DNA of 36,975 nt from Candidatus Parvarchaeota archaeon. GTDB lineage: Archaea; Nanobdellota; Nanobdellia; Parvarchaeales; Parvarchaeaceae. The notes beneath the pieces are model-generated. The model did not search any database. It was not told the DNA's origin and worked only from the letters and a program-made list of their open reading frames with translations. The position numbers were made by a program, and so were the translations under genes. The stretch covers positions 1 to 36,975 of the forward strand of contig JAMCRO010000028.1 of NCBI GenBank assembly GCA_023380615.1, read 5' to 3'. This document shows positions 31,506-36,975 of the stretch, one piece after another (positions within the stretch are counted from its first letter, which is position 1; every line of letters starts with the position of its first letter).

Positions 31506-33032
31506 ATGACCCTTTTCAAGGAAAAGATAGAAGACCGAGAATACCAGAATAATATATTTGAGACTGCAAAGACCGGCAACACTCTTGTTGTACTGCCAAC
31601 CGGTCTGGGGAAAACTATAATAAGCGCCATGCTTGTTGATTACAGGCTGGAAAAATATCCTTCCTCAAAGGTTCTTTTCTTGGCGCCGACGAAGCCGCTT
31701 GCAAACCAGCATTACAAGACATTTTCTTCATTGCTTGAAGTAAATTCAAGCATAGTCAGCGGTTCGGTGTCCAGCAGCAAAAGAAGCAAAATATACGAAG
31801 ATGCACAGCTGATATTCGCAACACCCCAAACTATAGAGAACGACATGGCAAAAAAGATCATAGACTTCTCGAATTTCAGCCTGCTTATAGTGGATGAAGC
31901 TCACCACACAATAGGGAATTACTCCTATGTAAAAATAGCGAAAGCATACTCTGAGCAGTCTATTCATCCAATCATACTTGGACTTACTGCTTCTCCTGCA
32001 TCGGACAGGGAAAAGATAAAGACGATATGCAGCAATTTGCAGATAAGCAACGTAGAGATAAGATCAGATGATGATCCAGATGTTATACCCTACATACAGA
32101 AAAAAGACATAGAAGAGATAAAGGTTGACCTTCCGCAGGAAATGCTAGAACTTGCCAACAATGTAAAGCTGCTTATAAGCGAATCCATAAGCGAATTGCA
32201 GGAGATAGGCCTGCTGAAAAACGTGCAGAAAACAAGGATAAACCGGATTACTATCCTTATGCTGCAGAAAAGCCTTCAGAGGCAGATGTTCAGCGGAAAA
32301 AGGACTTATTACCTTATCAGAGGGATAATACTGACTTCAAAGCTTTTGAAGCTATATCATTCTTATAATTTGTTATCAACGCAGAGCCTTGCAGCGTTTT
32401 ATAATTTCTTGGAGAAGATACAAAACGGAAAGGCAAAGACTGACAAGGATCTTTCTTCAAACAAAAGGTTCATTGAAATAAAAGAGAGAACTAAAGAATT
32501 GCTGGACAGCGGGATGGAGCATCCAAAGCTTGAACAGCTTCAAATCATATTCACAAATTATTTTAACGAATCAAAAAAAGCCATAGTGTTTGCACAGTAC
32601 AGGGATACAGTAGACATAATATATAATAGCATATCTACGATAGAAGGCATAAGGCCAATAAAATTTATCGGCCAGGGAAAGGGGGGGTTGTCGCAGAAAG
32701 AGCAGGTCAACATAATAAGCGATTTTGAATCGGGAATATACAATGTGCTTGTTTCAACAAGTGTCAGCGAAGAAGGAATGTCTATAAAAGGCGTTGATCT
32801 TGCTGTGTTTTATGAAACAATACCAAGTGCAATAAGAAACATACAAAGAAGGGGAAGGGTGGGGAGGTTCTCTGCAGGCAGGATATTCATACTGATTACA
32901 AGGGGAACAAACGACGAGGGTTATTATTGGCTTTCAAAAAGAAGAGAAAAGAGCATGAAAAGAATCATAAAAAACATAAAGGAAAATCCGGATACAATAA
33001 AGCAGGATGGTACATTGCATCCGTTTGTCTAA
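31506..33032 (+). CDS. hef: Hef/FANCM-family helicase lacking the nuclease domain
   Basis: SF2 helicase acting on stalled forks and branched DNA. 508 residues: Walker A PTGLGKT (31-37), APTKPLANQH (60-69), DEAHH (130-134), TASP (161-164), a helical insert (about 200-300) typical of Hef, then the second RecA domain with VFAQYRDTV, STSVSEEGMSIKGVDLAVFYE and the motif VI QRRGRVGRF. The sequence ends soon after (NPDTIKQDGTLHPFV). Typical euryarchaeal Hef continues with an XPF-type nuclease and HhH domain; neither is present. Overlaps the pilin gene by 4 bases, tail to tail. Confidence 0.9.
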   Translation: MTLFKEKIEDREYQNNIFETAKTGNTLVVLPTGLGKTIISAMLVDYRLEKYPSSKVLFLAPTKPLANQHYKTFSSLLEVNSSIVSGSVSSSKRSKIYEDAQLIFATPQTIENDMAKKIIDFSNFSLLIVDEAHHTIGNYSYVKIAKAYSEQSIHPIILGLTASPASDREKIKTICSNLQISNVEIRSDDDPDVIPYIQKKDIEEIKVDLPQEMLELANNVKLLISESISELQEIGLLKNVQKTRINRITILMLQKSLQRQMFSGKRTYYLIRGIILTSKLLKLYHSYNLLSTQSLAAFYNFLEKIQNGKAKTDKDLSSNKRFIEIKERTKELLDSGMEHPKLEQLQIIFTNYFNESKKAIVFAQYRDTVDIIYNSISTIEGIRPIKFIGQGKGGLSQKEQVNIISDFESGIYNVLVSTSVSEEGMSIKGVDLAVFYETIPSAIRNIQRRGRVGRFSAGRIFILITRGTNDEGYYWLSKRREKSMKRIIKNIKENPDTIKQDGTLHPFV

Positions 33033-33502
33033 CTTCCGAAAATCTCAGTTTCGCACGTCCCACCAGGAGAGTACTTCACCCCGTCTATGGAAACATTGCT
33101 TCCAGAGGTATTCCCTATGATTACAGTGTTTATGCTAGGATCAATGATTGTTATATCCGTTGAAAGTGAATTTATGCCTGCTGTATAGTTACCTATCACT
33201 GATAAAGATGAAGGGTCACTTTTAGCAGTATTGCTTACAAATACCGTGTAAATCAATCCAGGGCTGCCGTCTGATACCGTTATTTTAAAGGTGTTCTGTT
33301 TAGAAGGCGTGCTTACATTTGTAACATTTGCAGAGCATGCTACAGGAGAACCGCTTCCGCTTGTTATTAACCCGGAAGGGAGAATAGCAAAATGGAAGAC
33401 AGAGCTTGCAATTACAACCCCTATCACTAGAAATGCAATAAGTAGTATTACGACTATGAAATACTCTACAGCGCTTGCACCCTTCATTTCGTAACTGCGC
33501 AT
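33029..33502 (-). CDS. Type IV pilin-like protein with class III signal peptide
   Basis: 157 residues. MRSYEMKGASAVEYFIVVIL: cleavage after the Gly of MKG leaves Ala at +1 and Glu at +5, the canonical archaeal prepilin pattern, followed by a span of about 20 residues and a Ser/Thr/Gly-rich beta-type domain with two cysteines. The ATG at 33502 is chosen because GGGGAGG lies upstream; Met at 33487 is the alternative. The gene overlaps the end of the large cysteine-rich protein gene by 19 bases and is the last of that operon. Confidence 0.85.
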   Translation of the reverse strand: MRSYEMKGASAVEYFIVVILLIAFLVIGVVIASSVFHFAILPSGLITSGSGSPVACSANVTNVSTPSKQNTFKITVSDGSPGLIYTVFVSNTAKSDPSSLSVIGNYTAGINSLSTDITIIDPSINTVIIGNTSGSNVSIDGVKYSPGGTCETEIFGS

Positions 33503-34959
33503 ATGTAGATTAAATTCCTCCCCAAAAAGTTTGGTTTTGATATTCCTATCTGCTGAGGCAGAGAAGCAAAGAAGTAGAATAAAGACTGTGCGCATTGTTC
33601 TAAGCCCGTAGCATACAAAGCCGAATAAGCAAGTTTCCCTGTGTATGTAAGCACGTTAGGTGCAACGTCATCCTTGCACACCGTATTGTTAAAGCATTCT
33701 GCAGCTCCAAATCCCGCAAGTGCTGTTCCAACCACCAATCCGGGATTTGATGGCGCAAGAAGGTCTGCACCTATACCAGATACAACTGCCCTTGAGCACT
33801 CGTCCTCTATACCGGCATTCGGATAATTGTTAAGAAATGTTGCAGGTTCACATTCACTTGGCAGACTTATCGAGCTTGGCGGAAATCTTGTTCCAACTAG
33901 TGAATTAAGGTAAACTATGTATATTTGTGCGTTGTTTATCGACTTGCTACTGTTTGGAAATACAAACCCACTATCACTTGAATTACTCACATTTTTATAG
34001 CTGAATATAACATTGTCACCGGGTTTTAGATAATCTGCATATGATTCATTTATTATTGAGGTGCTTTTTACCGGTTCTGTTAATACGCAAGAGGAAGGAG
34101 CTTCGTATGAATCTGTTGTAGAATCATAGCCTACCGTGCAGTTGTTACCATTGCAGAAATTGGTGTAAAGATCCGTACACGACGCAATGTTTCCGCTTGG
34201 AGTTGAGCAAGTTCCTAGAGTAGTGTTGAAAGAACAACCTTGCGATGCTTCGCAAAGATAACTGGAAAGATTCATCGCAGCAGTAGGCGCTTTAGATCCA
34301 TTCAATGGTATGTACTTTGTTGCATATCCTTGTGTAAATGCAGTGTAACCTGACTGGCTTCTGCAACTGAAGTAATTTGTTGATGGGGCCTCACATAAAC
34401 TTGGCTCGCTTAAATCACATGAATATCCATTTAAATTTGAGCTTGTCAATGGGTCTGAGCAGGACTGAATGGCAGTGTGGTTAAGGCAGCTCACCTCCGT
34501 CGTATAAGCATTTGTCTCAAGATAATTTGTAAGGTTGTTTATAGTTATGTTCTGGTTTATGTTTACGTCTACTACAGAGCATGTTGCAGGTGAACTAGTT
34601 AGTACAGTAAGTCCTTGGTTTGCCCCATACTGATTCCAGCAGCTTGTAAGGTCTGTCCCTACAGTTGAAAATACCTGGGAAGGTTGGGAACCTGGGCCGT
34701 ATCCAGAGGTTGCAGTGGTACAACCGAAAAGCGGTGGCGCTATGCCAACTGCTTTAAGCGTGCTGCTTAAGCAGAAGAAATTCGATACACATAACCCATT
34801 ATAATAGAAATTGGTGAATTCAGAGCTCACATAGCAGATACCGCTGTTTGAAAGATTTACTCCTACCAATAAAAGATATCCTGCGATAGCAACTATGACT
34901 ATTATGAATATCACTGCCAAAACTATAAATATAAAGCTCTCTCCAGGAGTCTCTGCCAT
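33484..34959 (-). CDS. Large cysteine-rich secreted protein with N-terminal membrane anchor
   Basis: 491 residues: MAETPGES, one span (about 9-33), then an extracellular region with 24 cysteines by my count, many Asn/Ser/Thr and numerous N-x-S/T sites. The even cysteine count and spacing suggest several disulfides. The C-terminal part (about 395-480) has hydrophobic stretches (VVGTALAGFGAAE, LFYFFASLPQQIG) that may pack or anchor. No known domain recognised. It precedes and overlaps the pilin gene, suggesting joint assembly at the surface. A DPANN surface or attachment protein is a guess. Confidence 0.7.
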   Translation of the reverse strand: MAETPGESFIFIVLAVIFIIVIVAIAGYLLLVGVNLSNSGICYVSSEFTNFYYNGLCVSNFFCLSSTLKAVGIAPPLFGCTTATSGYGPGSQPSQVFSTVGTDLTSCWNQYGANQGLTVLTSSPATCSVVDVNINQNITINNLTNYLETNAYTTEVSCLNHTAIQSCSDPLTSSNLNGYSCDLSEPSLCEAPSTNYFSCRSQSGYTAFTQGYATKYIPLNGSKAPTAAMNLSSYLCEASQGCSFNTTLGTCSTPSGNIASCTDLYTNFCNGNNCTVGYDSTTDSYEAPSSCVLTEPVKSTSIINESYADYLKPGDNVIFSYKNVSNSSDSGFVFPNSSKSINNAQIYIVYLNSLVGTRFPPSSISLPSECEPATFLNNYPNAGIEDECSRAVVSGIGADLLAPSNPGLVVGTALAGFGAAECFNNTVCKDDVAPNVLTYTGKLAYSALYATGLEQCAQSLFYFFASLPQQIGISKPNFLGRNLIYICAVTK

Positions 34960-35020
34960 TAATTAAGTAGTGTTTTCATGGAATAAATTAATATCCAATC
35001 CGTCTTTGAATAAGGTTGGC

Positions 35021-35911
35021 TTATTGATTGGGTATGCATACGAATACCCTGCTTTGACTGTAAATCATGTAGTTGCTTAACTTTCCGCATAGAGGCACAT
35101 AATAATTACAGCCGCTGGTCTCATTTACAACATTTAAAGAGGGATTGCCATTGCTGAGAGAGCTTACGGTTTCCTCGCTTTGATTTACTGTTTCATTTGA
35201 ATAGGCGCATACCGATATGTCATTGATTATAGGCTGCTGGTACCGGGCAGTGTATTCGCATTGGTCTACAAAGCTTATTTCACAGTTTTTTATTCCGTTT
35301 GAGGGGTATTCAAAGTAAGTAACTGTATAGCTGGAATTTGAAAGGTTATCCGATGGCTTTATGTATGCTGCGTTTCCATTGCTCCCGTTTGTTATGAAAA
35401 CAACCTGCAGAGGATAGCTGCCGTTGTAATTGCTGTCAATGTAGCTTATTACTGCTGAATAGTTTACATTGCTGCTTTGACTGATCAAAGACCCTTTATA
35501 ACAGTTGAATATCTGGTCCAGGTTTTTAGCCGAAATGATCTGTGAGCCGATGCCGGCGTTTCCGCCCGAAAACAAGCTGAAGCAGGAAGACGCTTCCGTA
35601 TAAAATGAAGAAGCAAAATCAGCTGTTGTTTTTTCATTAATGTTTGCGGTCTGAAGGCAGTCTTTTTGTACCTGTGCTGACTGTGTGGGGCTTACAACTA
35701 TATTTGAAAGGCCAAATGCCGAAGTTACGCTGGTGAAAGGAGATAAAAAGCTGTTTACTATTTTATATTGTGTGAAGGCAGTAAAGCAGCTGATTCCAAA
35801 GCTTAGCGTCCCGAAAGATGTTATTATCGAAAATGAAACTACTGCCAGTATTATTCCTGCTATTATCACAAAGATAACGAATACTATTGTAAGCAGTATC
35901 CCCTCCTCCAT
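35021..35911 (-). CDS. Cysteine-rich secreted protein with N-terminal membrane anchor
   Basis: 296 residues: a long hydrophobic N-terminal segment (about 5-32), then a polar extracellular domain with 10 cysteines and many N-x-S/T sites (for example NYSA, NGSY, NLSN, NETV). GGAGGAGG in the end of the preceding small gene lies just before the ATG. No family recognised. Same construction as its neighbours: MEEG start, single anchor, disulfide-rich ectodomain. Confidence 0.7.
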   Translation of the reverse strand: MEEGILLTIVFVIFVIIAGIILAVVSFSIITSFGTLSFGISCFTAFTQYKIVNSFLSPFTSVTSAFGLSNIVVSPTQSAQVQKDCLQTANINEKTTADFASSFYTEASSCFSLFSGGNAGIGSQIISAKNLDQIFNCYKGSLISQSSNVNYSAVISYIDSNYNGSYPLQVVFITNGSNGNAAYIKPSDNLSNSSYTVTYFEYPSNGIKNCEISFVDQCEYTARYQQPIINDISVCAYSNETVNQSEETVSSLSNGNPSLNVVNETSGCNYYVPLCGKLSNYMIYSQSRVFVCIPNQ

Positions 35912-36073
35912 TCAGGAACCTCCTCCGAGAAGATTTCCAAAATAAGAAAACGGAGAGCTGCTGTGGGAGCTGGCATAAAATAAAATCACTATAAGACCTA
36001 TGGCTGCCAGGGCCGTTATTATAACAAGCATTATCCAGATAAGACGCCATTCTACGCTTCCTTTATTATCCAT
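35912..36073 (-). CDS. Tiny single-span membrane protein 5 (prepilin-like N-terminus)
   Basis: 53 residues: MDNKGSVEWRLIWIMLVIIT, one span (about 11-32) and a Ser/Gly tail ending LLGGGS. The N-terminal MDNKG with Glu at +3 closely resembles MNNKGVES and MNDKGVVS of the operon at 30.3-30.9 kb. It abuts the next gene directly (stop 35912, next start 35911), and its last codons hold that gene's Shine-Dalgarno GGAGGAGG. One base separates it from the stop of the gene before it. Confidence 0.72.
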   Translation of the reverse strand: MDNKGSVEWRLIWIMLVIITALAAIGLIVILFYASSHSSSPFSYFGNLLGGGS

Positions 36074-36074
36074 A

Positions 36075-36584
36075 TCACTGACCTACGCATGCCGGGCAGT
36101 AAGGGCCGTCTCCAGATATGCATGCTGTAACGTTTATTGCGCAATTCTGTATGTCCGTAGCGTTGTCTGCTACTATATTGCTTTCCGAACAACTAAATAA
36201 ATCAGCAGTGTTTGTAGGTGAAACCACGCTGCATGTACTGGTTATATTGGCAGGCGGGCTTGCTATGCAGTCCTGCACTGCAGATTCGCTCCCTTGGCCA
36301 TTTGTCCACAGATCATAGTAGCACCAATGCCTTATGCATGTCTGCTGCGCTGTGGCCGCATTATAACAAGCGTTTTCATCATAACAGCGGAAAAGCGTTG
36401 TACCCTCCATCCTGTTTGCATATCCATATTCTGCGCTTGTAAACTGATTTTGCAGCAAAGCCGTTGAAGAATCGCAGCCTATGGGAAAAATGGAAGAGTA
36501 ATTATTGTAAAAAAGGAAAAACATTGTGAGGGCTATTACTATGCCGATAAGCACTTCAAAGAAAAGAAACTGTTCAACATCCAT
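36075..36584 (-). CDS. Small cysteine-rich secreted protein with N-terminal membrane anchor
   Basis: 169 residues: MDVEQFLFFEVLIGIVIALTM, a span at about 6-27, then a compact extracellular domain with 12 cysteines, including CYDENAC, CIRHWC and CPAC. The high cysteine density argues for a disulfide-stabilised fold. First gene of a five-gene minus-strand operon running to 33029. A TATA-like AATTTAAATTAAT lies just upstream (about 36600-36612). No family recognised. Confidence 0.7.
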   Translation of the reverse strand: MDVEQFLFFEVLIGIVIALTMFFLFYNNYSSIFPIGCDSSTALLQNQFTSAEYGYANRMEGTTLFRCYDENACYNAATAQQTCIRHWCYYDLWTNGQGSESAVQDCIASPPANITSTCSVVSPTNTADLFSCSESNIVADNATDIQNCAINVTACISGDGPYCPACVGQ

Positions 36585-36693
36585 TTGATTCTTAGCCCGT
36601 ATTAATTTAAATTGTTTTTGTAAATGCCAATCTTAAAAATAAATGCGGTAATTGTCTGCAAAAACGTTGCGGTGGCTTTAATGACTCTTCGAT

Positions 36694-36975
36694 TTACAGT
36701 TTTTCCTTGTCTGCCATCACTACTTCAAACCACTTGTTCTTTCCGTCTTCTATTAGAAAGTAAGAACCTATTACCTTCATGTTTTTGTACACTCTAAGGG
36801 CCCTGTTCCTTGCTATGCCTTCCTTGCTTACATCTAGTTTGTAGTATAATCCGCTTTTGCTTGGTCTTCTTGCATGGTTTGGCCTCGGCCTTCTGAAATC
36901 ACCCTTGCTTACCCTGACTCTTACAACTATGTATCCCTGTTTTGCCTTGTATCCTATTGTTTTGGCCTTTGCAGG
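36694..36975 (-). CDS. rpl15e: Large-subunit ribosomal protein eL15, partial at window edge and lacking its usual C-terminus
   Basis: The last 93 codons of eL15; the start lies beyond the window. IGYKAKQGYIVVRVRV, RRPRPNHARRPSKSG, IARNRALRVYKNMKVIGSY and EDGKNKWFEVVMAD follow the family line by line. The normal protein continues about 45 more residues (HPxI, WI, GLTSAGKK), but here TAA follows MADKEKL. No continuation is seen in the following 109 bases in any frame. Confidence 0.9.
   Translation of the reverse strand, partial: PAKAKTIGYKAKQGYIVVRVRVSKGDFRRPRPNHARRPSKSGLYYKLDVSKEGIARNRALRVYKNMKVIGSYFLIEDGKNKWFEVVMADKEKL

Noticed and set aside
1-36975. CRISPR arrays, insertion sequences, integrases or phage genes
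   Set aside because: No spaced direct repeats, transposase motifs or terminal inverted repeats were seen by eye; a repeat-finding program would settle this.

Overview
The window is chromosomal DNA of an archaeon. The evidence is TFB, aIF5B, a GINS subunit, a Hef/FANCM-type helicase, Trm1, archaeal/eukaryotic-type ribosomal proteins (eL33/L35Ae, eL15), and TATA/BRE promoters placed so that many transcripts would be leaderless. The sequence is AT-rich and extremely compact: convergent genes overlap at their stops, and there is no gene-free stretch over 300 bases. Many proteins are small or lack expected domains, and several are disulfide-rich surface proteins. Together with a complex I membrane arm this suggests a DPANN lineage of the ARMAN type (Parvarchaeota/Micrarchaeota). 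That placement is inference, not proven by a marker here.

Layout. 1-2.4 kb: the end of SMC, then KsgA/Dim1, a zinc-ribbon protein and a helix-hairpin-helix protein on the minus strand. 2.5-5.0 kb: a short ribosomal operon L2-S19-L22-S3-L29, with L29 starting inside S3. 5.0-11.3 kb: an unknown membrane protein, divergent from nuoJKLMN, the membrane arm of complex I. A large inverted repeat sits between the two promoters. 11.4-16.3 kb: phosphoesterase, stomatin-like protein, HAD phosphatase preceded by tRNA-Thr, a conserved hypothetical, TatD and RNase Z. 16.3-23.8 kb: a SelB-like GTPase, GalT, two sugar-nucleotide pyrophosphorylases (one fused to a ribbon-helix-helix DNA-binding domain), NDP kinase, aIF5B and a glycosyltransferase. 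This block looks like nucleotide-sugar supply for surface glycans mixed with translation genes.

23.9-28.4 kb: a type IV pilin-like protein, a tiny membrane protein, TFB, Trm1, L35Ae and a nucleotidyltransferase. 28.5-36.6 kb: the most unusual part. A 574-residue protein I do not recognise is followed by four overlapping genes for 46-57-residue single-span membrane proteins, three of which begin with an MNxKG prepilin-peptidase-like N-terminus. After GINS and a nuclease-less Hef helicase comes an opposing operon of cysteine-rich, membrane-anchored extracellular proteins, which contains a fifth tiny MDNKG protein and a canonical class III pilin. I interpret the two flanking loci as a possible surface-appendage or cell-envelope system; no ATPase or prepilin peptidase for it lies in the window. 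The window ends in eL15, which appears to lack its usual C-terminal tail.

Three signals deserve most attention. The first is the tiny KG-protein operons with their cysteine-rich partners. The second is the RHH-pyrophosphorylase fusion, whose start codon lies in a perfect 21-bp palindrome. The third is a tRNA-Thr whose T-loop lacks the universal TTCRA core.
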